Source: Rhodoferax sp. UBA4409 (lineage in GTDB: Bacteria > Pseudomonadota > Gammaproteobacteria > Burkholderiales > Burkholderiaceae_C). From it: 39,091 bases of DNA. Location: positions 2,000 to 41,090 of the forward strand of contig DGQR01000268.1 of assembly GCA_002390825.1 (NCBI GenBank), in the 5' to 3' direction. This document shows, in pieces, positions 32,224 through 39,091 of the stretch. The position numbers and the translations under genes were made by a program. The number at the start of each line of letters is the position of its first letter. Position 1 is the first letter of the stretch. A model generated the notes under the pieces. That model was not told where the DNA came from and made no database searches. It was given only the letters and a program-made list of their open reading frames with translations.

Positions 32224-32508
32224 TCACTTGGCCAGTTTGCGGGCCGCCGGTTTGCGCGCTGGCTGACCATTAGCCCGCGCGGTGAGGTAGGTTTTTGCGG
32301 CGTCCCACGGCACGGTTTTGCCGCTGGCTTGTATGTTGGCCCAACGCTGATCAGCCAGCGCGTTAAAAGCGTTGTCCAGCTCCACTTGCTCCACGGTTTG
32401 GGAGATCGCATCCAAGATGAAAGCATGCGCAGTTTTACCAGCATGCTGTGCGGCGGCAGCGACGCGGGCTTTGAGCTCGTCTTCAATGCGGATGGTGGTG
32501 GTGGACAT
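32224..32508 (-). CDS. Ribbon-helix-helix antitoxin
   Basis: A 94 aa protein whose N-terminus (TTTIRIEDELKARVAAAAQ) is a ribbon-helix-helix DNA-binding domain, followed by a flexible basic C-terminal tail (QPARKPAARKLAK). It neutralises the toxin encoded downstream and represses the operon. The gene overlaps or abuts the toxin start. A perfect palindrome just upstream at 32537-32554 is the likely operator. Confidence 0.85.
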   Translation of the reverse strand: MSTTTIRIEDELKARVAAAAQHAGKTAHAFILDAISQTVEQVELDNAFNALADQRWANIQASGKTVPWDAAKTYLTARANGQPARKPAARKLAK

Positions 32509-32536
32509 GCTGCAGTCTCCTTGTTGAACTGAAATA

Positions 32537-32554
32537 GTAGCACGTCCGTGCTAC
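32537..32554. promoter_or_regulatory. Palindromic operator of the toxin-antitoxin operon
   Basis: GTAGCAC and GTGCTAC form perfect 7-base arms around GTCC, 29 bases before the antitoxin start. On the transcribed strand TACTAT overlaps it as a possible -10 element, so a bound ribbon-helix-helix dimer would block the promoter. Confidence 0.7.
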
Positions 32555-32559
32555 ATAAA

Positions 32560-33027
32560 TCATTTCACCGGAATAGGCAGCTCCGCAGGCACCGGCACTG
32601 CGGTCACGCTGTTTTTGGGGCTGCCTTCGATGATTTTGTCGGAGTACGACAGGTAGACCAGGGTGTTGCGCTTCGCGTCCACCATGCGCACCACGCGCAC
32701 GTGTTTGAACAAGAAAGAGGCGCTGGCCTTGAAGACTTCGTCTTGCTTGTCGACCTTTTCTTTGAAGCTGATAGGGCCCACTTGGCGGCAGGCCACTGAG
32801 GCATCAGACGTGTCTTCTGCCAAGCCCAGCGCGCCGGCGTAACCGCCGGTTTTGGCGTGCGACAGGTAGCAGGCTACGCCGTTGACGACCGGGTCGTCAA
32901 ACACATCGACCACCACTTTGTCATTGGGGCTGAGCAGTTTGAAGGTGGTGCTGACGGTGCCCACGGTTTCGGCGCTAGAGGCCAGCGCAAGGCTGCTGAG
33001 CAGCAAGGCGGCTAGTGTTTTTTTCAT
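32560..33027 (-). CDS. CreA-family periplasmic protein
   Basis: A 155 aa secreted protein with a signal peptide ending ALASSAE (about residues 1-19). The mature part, with VGTVSTTFKLLSPNDKVVVD, FDDPVVNGVACYLSHAKTGG, ACRQVGPISF and YLSYSDKIIEGSPKNS, matches the CreA family, present in many proteobacteria but without an assigned biochemical role. It is usually a single-gene unit, and the toxin-antitoxin operon next to it is unrelated. Confidence 0.93.
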   Translation of the reverse strand: MKKTLAALLLSSLALASSAETVGTVSTTFKLLSPNDKVVVDVFDDPVVNGVACYLSHAKTGGYAGALGLAEDTSDASVACRQVGPISFKEKVDKQDEVFKASASFLFKHVRVVRMVDAKRNTLVYLSYSDKIIEGSPKNSVTAVPVPAELPIPVK

Positions 33028-33099
33028 GACAAACTCCCTTGGTAAAAATGAGGCGGGTGCTTCATTGTGTGCCCATTACCAACCCCAGGGAGACTTGCC

Positions 33100-33480
33100 A
33101 TGCAACTCGGCTACACCATTCTCTACGTCCCCGACGTGCCTGCCACGCTCAAGTTTTACGAAGCGGCCTTTGGGCTGACCACCCGCTTTTTGCATGAAGG
33201 CGGCGATTACGGCGAGCTGGAGACGGGCAGCACTGCACTCGCGTTTTCAGCCCACCGCCTGATGCAGCAGCTGGGCAAGAACCCGCAGGCGGCCAGCCCC
33301 ACGGCGCCCTGCTTTGAGATTGCACTCTGCACGCCCGATGTGGCCGCCGCGCTGGAGCGCGCCATAGCCGCCGGCGCCACGCCCATGCGCCCCCTGGAGG
33401 TGATGCCTTGGGGCCAGACGATTGCTTATGTGGCCGATATCAATGGCTTTTTGGTGGAGCTGTGCACGCCCATGGGCTGA
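33100..33480 (+). CDS. VOC (glyoxalase/bleomycin resistance) family protein
   Basis: A 126 aa protein with the two beta-alpha-beta-beta-beta modules of the VOC superfamily: MQLGYTILYVPDVPATLKFY and AFGLTTRFL in the first, CFEIALCTPDVAAALERAIAAG and YVADINGFLVELC in the second. Metal ligands typical of the fold may include the Glu of VELC. The reaction is unknown. The start at 33100 is preferred; GGAG lies 7-10 bases ahead. A decayed duplicate lies at 29835, and a dispersed repeat follows at 33505. Confidence 0.87.
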   Translation: MQLGYTILYVPDVPATLKFYEAAFGLTTRFLHEGGDYGELETGSTALAFSAHRLMQQLGKNPQAASPTAPCFEIALCTPDVAAALERAIAAGATPMRPLEVMPWGQTIAYVADINGFLVELCTPMG

Positions 33481-33504
33481 GCACGGCGCAATGTTGCCAC
33501 GCGT

Positions 33505-33568
33505 GTTGCTACGTTTTTAGTAGCAATCTGCGCAGGCTTTACGTGGGCTAGGTGCCAATTTGGCTTAA
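33505..33568 (+). repeat. Dispersed repeat, copy E
   Basis: Reads TTTTAGTAGCAATCTGCGCA, GGCTTTACGTGGGCTAG, GTGCCAATTTGGCTTA. It overlaps the 3' end of the XRE/MmyB regulator gene by about 20 bases and lies 24 bases after the VOC stop. Confidence 0.75.
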
Positions 33569-34387
33569 ATGTGTGGTCAACACTGCGCGGGTTGCCTCGT
33601 CCGCCGGGAACACATGCTCCACCCGAAGAGACGCCAGCGTGATGTCTTGCGGGGTGCCGAAGGTAGAAAACATGCTGAAGAAAGCGAGCTCGCCATGCCG
33701 CGTGGCAAAGCGGGTGGTGAGCACCGGGGCCATCTGGCGCGGCCAAGCTGCCAGCACCCGCTTGCCCAGGCGCTGCTGCATTTGCTGCGCCAGCTGCTCG
33801 ACGCGGGGCAGGATGTCGGGCACCACGCTGGCGTCGTCGCGCATGTGGGCCAGCAGGGCGGGGGCCACTTCTTCGAGGTTGGTGATGTGTTGGGTCATGC
33901 CCTCAGGGTGCAGCATGGCGTCGATCATGTTTACTGGCGCGCCGGGTGGCAGGTCGGCCACCCAGGGCATGAGGGTGGTGGCCAGCCACTGGGCGCCGCG
34001 GTTCATGTGCAGCACGTTCCAGGCGGCGTCCATCACCATGGCGGGCATGGGGTCGTGCGCTTGAAGCAGCTGGGCCAGCGCGTCGCGCACCGGGGCGAGC
34101 ACGGCGTCGGCCAGCTCGCTGCCGCGGTAGACCGGGGCAAAGCCGGCCTGCTGCAGGGCCACATTGCGCAGGGCGAGCGGGGCTTGCAACTCGTGCAGCC
34201 AGTTCAGCAGCAGCTCGCGGCTGGGCTGGGCGCGGCCGCTTTCCACAAAGCTCACATGCCGCTGGCTCACGCCCATGCGCAGGGCCAGCTCCAACTGGCT
34301 CAGGCGCTTGGACTTGCGCGCGGTTTGCAAGGTGGTTTGCAGGCTGTCGGGCTGGGCGTTAGGCGGGTGGATGGTGCTGGTTTCCAT
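33548..34387 (-). CDS. XRE-family regulator with MmyB-like ligand-binding domain
   Basis: A 279 aa regulator. Residues about 20-75 are a Cro/CI helix-turn-helix (LSQLELALRMGVSQRHVSFV, ESGRAQPSRELLL). The rest is an MmyB-like PAS-type ligand-binding domain (DAAWNVLHMNRGAQWL, LLAHMRDDASVV, then FSTFGTPQDITLASLRVEHVFPAD). Relatives control nearby redox or lipid genes. It is divergent from the DUF2834 gene across a 127-bp gap, a possible target. Its 3' end overlaps dispersed repeat copy E. Confidence 0.9.
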   Translation of the reverse strand: METSTIHPPNAQPDSLQTTLQTARKSKRLSQLELALRMGVSQRHVSFVESGRAQPSRELLLNWLHELQAPLALRNVALQQAGFAPVYRGSELADAVLAPVRDALAQLLQAHDPMPAMVMDAAWNVLHMNRGAQWLATTLMPWVADLPPGAPVNMIDAMLHPEGMTQHITNLEEVAPALLAHMRDDASVVPDILPRVEQLAQQMQQRLGKRVLAAWPRQMAPVLTTRFATRHGELAFFSMFSTFGTPQDITLASLRVEHVFPADEATRAVLTTHLSQIGT

Positions 34388-34514
34388 GCGGGCATTGAAT
34401 CACAGCGCTACGCTTTCGCAATTACCTGACACGTAATTGCGCGCATGCAGGGCGCTGCGCAAACTTGGCCCCGTCAGCGTTGTTTGCTGGCGCCACCACT
34501 CACAAGGAATTCTC

Positions 34515-34808
34515 ATGAACAAGGCTGTGTTGATCTTCGTACTCGTTGTTTTTGGTGCCCTGACCGGCTACACGCTGCTGCACTATGGCGGGCTGTTTGC
34601 GTGGCTGGCGTTTTACACCCGCGACCCGGCGAGCTGGCAGATTTATACCGACTTGGTGATCGCCATGTGTTTGCTGCTGGTGTTTATCAGGCGCGATGCG
34701 CAAGCCAACGGCCGGCCGTTTGTGCCGTGGGCGGTGTTCTGCCTGGCGGTGGGTTCGTTCGGGCCGCTGCTGTATTTCATTACCGCTAAAAAGCGCGCGG
34801 CGGGCTGA
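34515..34808 (+). CDS. DUF2834-type small membrane protein
   Basis: A 97 aa inner-membrane protein with three helices: residues 4-20 (AVLIFVLVVFGALTGYT), 45-62 (IYTDLVIAMCLLLVFI) and 73-92. TDLVIAM and the ARxNG-like QANGRPFVPW identify the DUF2834 family, function unknown. AAGGAATT lies ahead of the ATG at 34515. It may be controlled by the divergent XRE regulator. Confidence 0.8.
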   Translation: MNKAVLIFVLVVFGALTGYTLLHYGGLFAWLAFYTRDPASWQIYTDLVIAMCLLLVFIRRDAQANGRPFVPWAVFCLAVGSFGPLLYFITAKKRAAG

Positions 34809-34912
34809 GCCATTCAGGGTTAATGCCGGGGGGCAGTCCCGCAGGTGCGGTCGGGCACAAGCGCTTTCTGGTAGAACTCTGTTCGGCCATGGCACACAAC
34901 AAAGGAGCCCCC

Positions 34913-35308
34913 ATGTTCAGTCACGTCATCCTCGGTGTTAACGATCTTGAAGCCTCGCGCAAGTTTTACGACGCGCTCTTGGGCGCCCTGGGCATCAAGC
35001 CCGGTGTGCACAACCACAACGGCGAGGCCGGGCGCTACTTTTACCGCACGGCCACGGGCCTGTTTGGTATTACTACCCCCATCAATGGCGAGCCGGCCAC
35101 TGCCGGCAACGGCAGCACCATCGGCTTTGCCATGAGCAGCACCGAGCAGGCCGATGCGTTTCACGCAGCCGGTGTAGCCAACGGCGGCACCACCTGCGAA
35201 GACCCACCCGGCTGGCGCACCGCAGCCTCGGGCCAGCTGTATCTGGCCTACCTGCGCGACCCGGACGGCAACAAGATCTGCGCGCTGTTTCGCCCGCCTA
35301 AGGTGTAA
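34913..35308 (+). CDS. VOC-family protein (second copy type)
   Basis: A 131 aa protein of the glyoxalase/VOC fold: MFSHVILGVNDLEASRKFYD at the start, GFAMSSTEQADAFHAAGVAN in the second module, and YLRDPDGNKICALF at the end, a common VOC ending. It is not a close copy of the gene at 33100. GGAG lies 8 bases ahead of the ATG. Upstream, at 34858-34893, is a short vestige resembling the C-terminus of a VOC gene. Confidence 0.88.
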   Translation: MFSHVILGVNDLEASRKFYDALLGALGIKPGVHNHNGEAGRYFYRTATGLFGITTPINGEPATAGNGSTIGFAMSSTEQADAFHAAGVANGGTTCEDPPGWRTAASGQLYLAYLRDPDGNKICALFRPPKV

Positions 35309-35344
35309 ATGGAGCCGGATTCACAGATACGGGGAGAACACACC

Positions 35345-36316
35345 ATGCAGCGACAACACCGTCTCTTGGCATTAGCGGCCTGCTGCTTGGGCATCATGGG
35401 AAGTGGCGCCACGCACGCGATGGAGCTGGCGACACACGGCAACACCCTCATTCTTTCCGGACCTGTGATGGGCACCGAACTGGTTATGGTGAAAGATGCC
35501 TTTGCTGCCAACCCGAAGATTGATTTCGTGGTGTTGCGCAATTCGCATGGCGGTGATGCGTGGACCGGCTATCGCATCGGTGAGTTCTTGCGCGATGCCG
35601 GCGTTACCACTGCGGTGTCGGGCTATTGCATTTCGTCATGTTCACGCATGTTCCTCGGTGGCAAGTACCGGCTGTTCACCGACGACTACCCGGCGGACCG
35701 CACCTTGGTGGGCTTCCATGGGCACTACGGTACAGATGGCAATCTGGACCGGGCTTCCGTGCAAAAAAACGGGCTCTATGCGTGGACCCTGCGCTACTCC
35801 GATGGAAAAGGGGACCCGGATTTGGTCAAGCGCTGGATATCCATCGAAAAGAACCGGGGCGCAGCGAATTTCTTTCATCCGGATGTGGGTGCACGCTTGG
35901 GCAACAGCGTGTTTTTCTGTGACGGTTTGACCCCACAGAACCCCACCAGCTGCGAGCCCATCGCGACCAACGCGCTGGAACGCGGGGTGATCACGGATGT
36001 TCGGCGCGTAGCCAGTCCGGACCAGGGCAAGCTGCCCGGGCGCCAACGGGCGCTGCAGTTTCCGCCCAGCGGATATGCCGCATTGGCAGACCTGGGCAAG
36101 CTACCGCTGGAGTCTGCTGCTGGCACAGAGCAATACCAACGCTATCTGCAAGCAAAACCGCCAAAGGCGTTTGCCGTGGCACCCACCCGCCAGCATTGGG
36201 GATGGGTGTCGGGTGGCACGGATGATGTGAACGCAGCAGCCCTGAAACGCTGCGAGGAACGTGCCAAACAAGCCTGCACGTTGTACAGCGTGGATGACAA
36301 CGTGGTCTATCACTAA
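35345..36316 (+). CDS. Secreted ClpP/crotonase-fold protein
   Basis: A 323 aa exported protein with a signal peptide (residues 1-25, ending GATHA). The core resembles periplasmic ClpP-like (COG3904-type) proteins: VVLRNSHGGDAWTGYRIGEF, SGYCISSCSRMFLGGKYR with the candidate nucleophile Ser97 or Ser98, and GFHGHYG with candidate histidines. A C-terminal extension of about 100 residues ends in a Cys-containing CEERAKQACTLYS motif. Protease activity is a family-based guess. GGGAG lies ahead of the start. Its stop overlaps convergent hom at 36313-36316. Confidence 0.75.
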   Translation: MQRQHRLLALAACCLGIMGSGATHAMELATHGNTLILSGPVMGTELVMVKDAFAANPKIDFVVLRNSHGGDAWTGYRIGEFLRDAGVTTAVSGYCISSCSRMFLGGKYRLFTDDYPADRTLVGFHGHYGTDGNLDRASVQKNGLYAWTLRYSDGKGDPDLVKRWISIEKNRGAANFFHPDVGARLGNSVFFCDGLTPQNPTSCEPIATNALERGVITDVRRVASPDQGKLPGRQRALQFPPSGYAALADLGKLPLESAAGTEQYQRYLQAKPPKAFAVAPTRQHWGWVSGGTDDVNAAALKRCEERAKQACTLYSVDDNVVYH

Positions 36317-37695
36317 GCCAGATTTTCTACCCGCAGCACATTCGCGTAGCCCAGCACCTCGGGCCTCGCTTCTACCGCTTGCAAGGCGGGGCGCAGGGTG
36401 CGCAAGGCCAGCGGGGCGGTTAGCAGCACCAGGCAGCGCAACTCGGGGTCGTTGGGGTAGGGGTGCTGCGCCATGCGCTGCACCTGCACGCCGTCAGCGG
36501 CCAGCTGCTGCAACACACGGGGCACGGTAGCGTCCGGGCGGCTCAGGTCCAGGCGGACATAAAAGGCGCTCTCCACATCGTCTGCGCCCACGACCGGCAG
36601 GCCGGGCTGCACTCCGCTGGCAAAGCCGAGTGCGGGCACCCGCTGCGCCGGTGCGAGGCTGGCACTGCGGGCCAGGTCTACCAGGTCGGCAATCACTGCC
36701 GAGCCGGTTTGCTCGGCCCCAGCCCCGGCGCCGTAATACAAGGTAATGCCCGCCGCATCGCTCTTGACCATGACGGCGTTCATGCTGCCATGCACCTGTG
36801 CGAGCAAATGGCTCTCCGGCAGCAAGGTGGGGTGCACCCGCAGCTCCAGCCCAGTGCCGTGGCGCTTGGCAATGCCCAGCAGCTTGAGGCGGTAGCCCAG
36901 TTGCTCTGCAAAGGCGACGTCGGCCGCGTCTACCGCGGCAATGCCTTGCACCTGCACTTGCGGGTATTGCGGCAGCGTGCCAAAGGCATTGGCGGCCAGC
37001 AGGCTGAGTTTGTGCGCGGCATCGGTGCCTTGCACATCAAACGCGGGGTCGGCCTCGGCGTAGCCCAGGGCTTGGGCCTCGGCCAGCGCGGCGGCAAAGC
37101 CCAGCCCCCGCTCGCGCATGGCCGACACAATGAAGTTGCTGGTGCCGTTGATGATGCCGGCCACCCACTCGATGCGGTTGGCGGTCAGGCCCTCGCGCAG
37201 CGCCTTGATGATCGGGATGCTGACCGCTACCGCACCCTCGTAGGCCACCACCACGCCGCGGACTTGGGCGGCGGCAAAAATCTCGGCGCCGTGCTCGGCG
37301 AGCAAGGCCTTGTTGGCTGTGACGATGTGTTTGCCGTGGGCAATGGCTTGCAGCACCAAGCTGCGGGCCAGCCCGGTGCCGCCCATGACCTCGACCACCA
37401 CATCGACCTCGGGGCTGCAGACCAGGGCCTGCGGGTCGTCGGTCAGCAGGGGGGTGCCCGGCTGCGCGCCCAACACGGTGCGGGCCCGGGCCAGGTTGCG
37501 CACGGCCACCATGCGCACCTCGATCCGGCGGCCGGCGCGGGCGGCAATCAAGGCCGCGTTGCGCTGGAGCACAGCATAGGTGCCGCTGCCCACGGTGCCC
37601 AGCCCGAGCAGGCCTACGCGCAGGGGTGCGGGCGCAGCAGGCGGTGCCGTGCCGGCCGGGCTGCTGGCAGAGAGGGAGAAGTGGTCTTGGTACAT
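36313..37695 (-). CDS. hom: Homoserine dehydrogenase
   Basis: A 460 aa cytoplasmic enzyme reducing aspartate semialdehyde to homoserine with NAD(P)H, the branch point to threonine, methionine and isoleucine. The Rossmann motif is GLLGLGTVGSGTY. The catalytic region has NKALLAEHG, GIINGTSNFI, AEADPAFDVQGTDAAHKLSLLA and a lysine in the LKLLGIAKRH stretch. A C-terminal ACT domain is at about 375-455 (FYVRLDLSRPDATVPRVLQQ), the usual site of threonine feedback. The start at 37695 has GGAAG 8 bases ahead. Thr synthase and Ala aminotransferase genes, frequent neighbours in relatives, are not adjacent here. A Thr/Ile leader lies upstream. Confidence 0.94.
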   Translation of the reverse strand: MYQDHFSLSASSPAGTAPPAAPAPLRVGLLGLGTVGSGTYAVLQRNAALIAARAGRRIEVRMVAVRNLARARTVLGAQPGTPLLTDDPQALVCSPEVDVVVEVMGGTGLARSLVLQAIAHGKHIVTANKALLAEHGAEIFAAAQVRGVVVAYEGAVAVSIPIIKALREGLTANRIEWVAGIINGTSNFIVSAMRERGLGFAAALAEAQALGYAEADPAFDVQGTDAAHKLSLLAANAFGTLPQYPQVQVQGIAAVDAADVAFAEQLGYRLKLLGIAKRHGTGLELRVHPTLLPESHLLAQVHGSMNAVMVKSDAAGITLYYGAGAGAEQTGSAVIADLVDLARSASLAPAQRVPALGFASGVQPGLPVVGADDVESAFYVRLDLSRPDATVPRVLQQLAADGVQVQRMAQHPYPNDPELRCLVLLTAPLALRTLRPALQAVEARPEVLGYANVLRVENLA

Positions 37696-37757
37696 AAGGT
37701 GTCTTCCGGAACAGTTGCGGGCCCGGCTGCCGGGGCCTGTTCGCTCTGCGGGAGGTA

Positions 37758-37802
37758 CACCAGGTGGCAGCCGGAACGGCCACCTGCACGACTCAGGTGG
37801 CC
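37758..37802 (-). promoter_or_regulatory. Putative attenuator: mutually exclusive hairpins after the hom leader peptide
   Basis: On the minus strand, GGCCACCT (37802-37795, covering the last leader codons and stop) can pair perfectly with AGGTGGCC (37785-37778) across a 9-base loop. The second arm can instead pair as CAGGTGGC (37786-37779) with GCCACCTG (37768-37761) across a 10-base loop. The two structures exclude each other, as in amino-acid attenuators. A further GC-rich hairpin with AACAG/CTGTT outer stems lies at 37710-37741. No T run follows it, so control may be translational or Rho-dependent rather than intrinsic termination. Confidence 0.6.
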
Positions 37803-37894
37803 GTGGTGGTAATGGTGGTAATGCTGCGCACGGCCTCGCCCGGCAGGGCACGCGCCAAAGCGCGGTGGGGGTTCAGGCAAAAAGTGCACAACAT
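37793..37894 (-). CDS. Putative threonine/isoleucine leader peptide upstream of hom
   Basis: A 33-codon open frame, not previously marked, 97 bp upstream of hom on the same strand. It begins MLCTFCLNPHRALARAL and ends SITTITTTAT followed by TGA; eight of the last nine residues are Thr or Ile. This run is typical of a regulatory leader such as E. coli thrL, where ribosome stalling at Thr/Ile codons senses charged tRNA. An in-frame ATG at 37906 would add four residues. The ribosome site is weak, and TGCTATGCT just upstream could be an extended -10 element, making the transcript nearly leaderless. The position directly before an enzyme of the Thr pathway argues strongly against chance. Confidence 0.65.
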   Translation of the reverse strand: MLCTFCLNPHRALARALPGEAVRSITTITTTAT

Positions 37895-37943
37895 GGGCCG
37901 GAGCATAGCACAGGCAAAGTACTCCGCGCGGAGCAAATTAAAA

Positions 37944-39091
37944 CTACGCCACCGACCGTGCAAACGTCACATCGAAGGTGTTTTTCTGGATGTCTTGCAG
38001 CGTCGGGTCGGTGCCGGCCCAGAGCACCAGCACCGGGCCGGGCAAGTCGAGCGAGCGCTCGAGGCTGCGGCACAGCGCATAGCGCTCGCCATCGGGCAGG
38101 CCGGGTAGCTCCACAAACAGGATGTAGCAGCGGCGGTAGGCAAACTCTTGGAGGTTTTTGCGCACCAGCCAAGCGCGGTGCAGGGGCTTGCAGCGCGCCA
38201 AGTCGGCCTGCAGTTCGCCGGTCTCAAAGTCGTTGAGGTCGTGGCGGGTGATGGACTGGAAATACGGGGTGTCGACCATCTCGTTCCAAGCACGTTGCTC
38301 GGCCTCGTCGGCTTGTTTGAGGCGGGCGCGCCATTGCTTGAGCAGCGTGTCATAAGGCTGGCCTACGGCCACCAGCGGCTCCAGCATCTGCACCGCGGTG
38401 CTGGCCGCCCACCAGGTGCTGGCGACGTGGACCTCGACCAAGCGGTTGAGCCCGTCGAGGCGGCCGGCTACATCAGTGTCGGGCAGGGTGCGCACCATGC
38501 CGCGCAGGGCGCCTGAGTGGTTGGGCGCCAACTGCAGGGCGCGGGCATAGCAGTCGCGCACATCGGCGGTGGCGTCGAGCCGGCGCTTCAGGTCGCCGAG
38601 CTGGGCGAGCTCATCGGCGTTGTTGCGCAAGAGGCTGGCTTGCAGGGTTTGCACCCGCTCTTCGACCCGGCGCAAATAGGCGTGGTGAAGCTTCCAGTCG
38701 GAGGCGTTGTCGCGGCACCATTGCTGGTCCATGCGCTGGAGCCAGGTGTTGGCGCTTGCGCCCAGCAGGTCGATCGCCGGTTTGGCCGACCACTGGGGCA
38801 GCTCTTTGCGCGCGCCCATGGCCTCGAGCCGGTCGCGCAGCACAGGGTGGGTGTCGTCAAGGTTGCTCATTTCCTTGAGGAATTGGCGCAGCGCGTCGCG
38901 GGCAAAGTCGTCGCGCACCGGTTGGGTGAGCAGCACCCGCATGGCCGAAAACGGCCCCATGGGCTGGAGGCTGCGCCCTGCCGATGCCCAGTGCAAAGGC
39001 CAGAACTCGCGGCCCAGCCAGGCGCCTTTGACGGCAATTTCGGCCAAGGCAGCGCCGGTTACATCGCGCCCCAACAGCTTGCAGGCGATGC
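37944..39091 (-). CDS. M48-family metallopeptidase, C-terminal part (partial)
   Basis: The gene begins outside the window; 381 codons are visible. The first visible part (ACKLLGRDVTGAALAEIAV) resembles the region after the third zinc ligand of M48 peptidases, and SNLDDTHPVLRDRLEAMG matches the conserved late motif of these enzymes. The HExxH zinc site would be off the window, so activity cannot be judged. Residues downstream form a TPR-like helical region (DVRDCYARALQLAPNHSGAL) and an extended C-terminal domain of unknown role. The usual products are membrane-associated proteases. Confidence 0.7.
   Translation of the reverse strand, partial: IACKLLGRDVTGAALAEIAVKGAWLGREFWPLHWASAGRSLQPMGPFSAMRVLLTQPVRDDFARDALRQFLKEMSNLDDTHPVLRDRLEAMGARKELPQWSAKPAIDLLGASANTWLQRMDQQWCRDNASDWKLHHAYLRRVEERVQTLQASLLRNNADELAQLGDLKRRLDATADVRDCYARALQLAPNHSGALRGMVRTLPDTDVAGRLDGLNRLVEVHVASTWWAASTAVQMLEPLVAVGQPYDTLLKQWRARLKQADEAEQRAWNEMVDTPYFQSITRHDLNDFETGELQADLARCKPLHRAWLVRKNLQEFAYRRCYILFVELPGLPDGERYALCRSLERSLDLPGPVLVLWAGTDPTLQDIQKNTFDVTFARSVA

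Noticed and set aside
37710..37741. Intrinsic terminator in the hom leader
   Set aside because: The GC-rich hairpin is real, but no T run follows it in the direction of transcription, so it is described only as part of the attenuator-like region.

Overview
The window is a GC-rich bacterial chromosome segment. The gene families point to Betaproteobacteria, order Burkholderiales, most likely Comamonadaceae in or near Rhodoferax. The signs are a TctE-type sensor kinase, a topoisomerase III with a C-terminal SWIB domain, a stand-alone bacterial SET protein, a CreA-like protein, and a short dispersed repeat (at least five clear copies) that I associate with this family. No rRNA, tRNA or CRISPR was seen.

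Layout. 1-1544: end of a response regulator and its sensor kinase. 1541-3482: a SPOR protein, biotin ligase and SET protein on the minus strand, divergent from topB (3585-6548), which is followed by a CDF metal transporter. 7516-9830: a two-gene ABC-2 exporter. 9974-11443: a UPF0114 membrane protein and a hexose-6-phosphate mutarotase. 11453-17665: an amino-sugar operon with a SIS-type deaminase, a BadF-type kinase, the three membrane and ATPase parts of a CUT1 sugar importer, and its binding protein. 17935-21396, divergent from it: a second sugar-binding protein followed directly by a response regulator and a sensor kinase. 21507-23924: small envelope, RNA-binding and stress-type genes and a fatty acid hydroxylase-like protein. 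23903-25767: nagA and a GntR/UTRA regulator with an operator-like inverted repeat. 25825-27687: a 7TMR-DISM diguanylate cyclase.

From about 27.8 to 35.3 kb the DNA looks like an accessory patch. A NERD-domain gene is cut off at about 28068, where AT-richer DNA begins carrying an unrecognised two-gene module: a 289 aa soluble protein and a four-helix membrane protein. It is followed by a decayed VOC (glyoxalase-fold) pseudogene, a DUF2130 coiled-coil protein with 69-residue repeats, a ParE/RelE-like toxin-antitoxin pair with a palindromic operator, a CreA-like protein, an intact VOC gene, an XRE/MmyB regulator, a DUF2834 protein and another VOC gene.

The right end has a secreted ClpP-like protein, homoserine dehydrogenase (hom), and the C-terminal part of an M48 peptidase. 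Upstream of hom lies an unannotated 33-codon leader peptide ending in Ile-Thr-Thr-Ile-Thr-Thr-Thr-Ala-Thr, followed by mutually exclusive hairpins. This is the architecture of a threonine/isoleucine attenuator.

Functionally, the two amino-sugar clusters complete a route: uptake of GlcNAc or its oligomers, phosphorylation, deacetylation by NagA, and deamination/isomerisation to fructose-6-phosphate. The SBP-RR-HK module probably senses a related sugar. The strongest candidates for something undescribed are the hom leader, the two-gene module in the NERD gene, and the repeat family that has contributed coding sequence to neighbouring genes.
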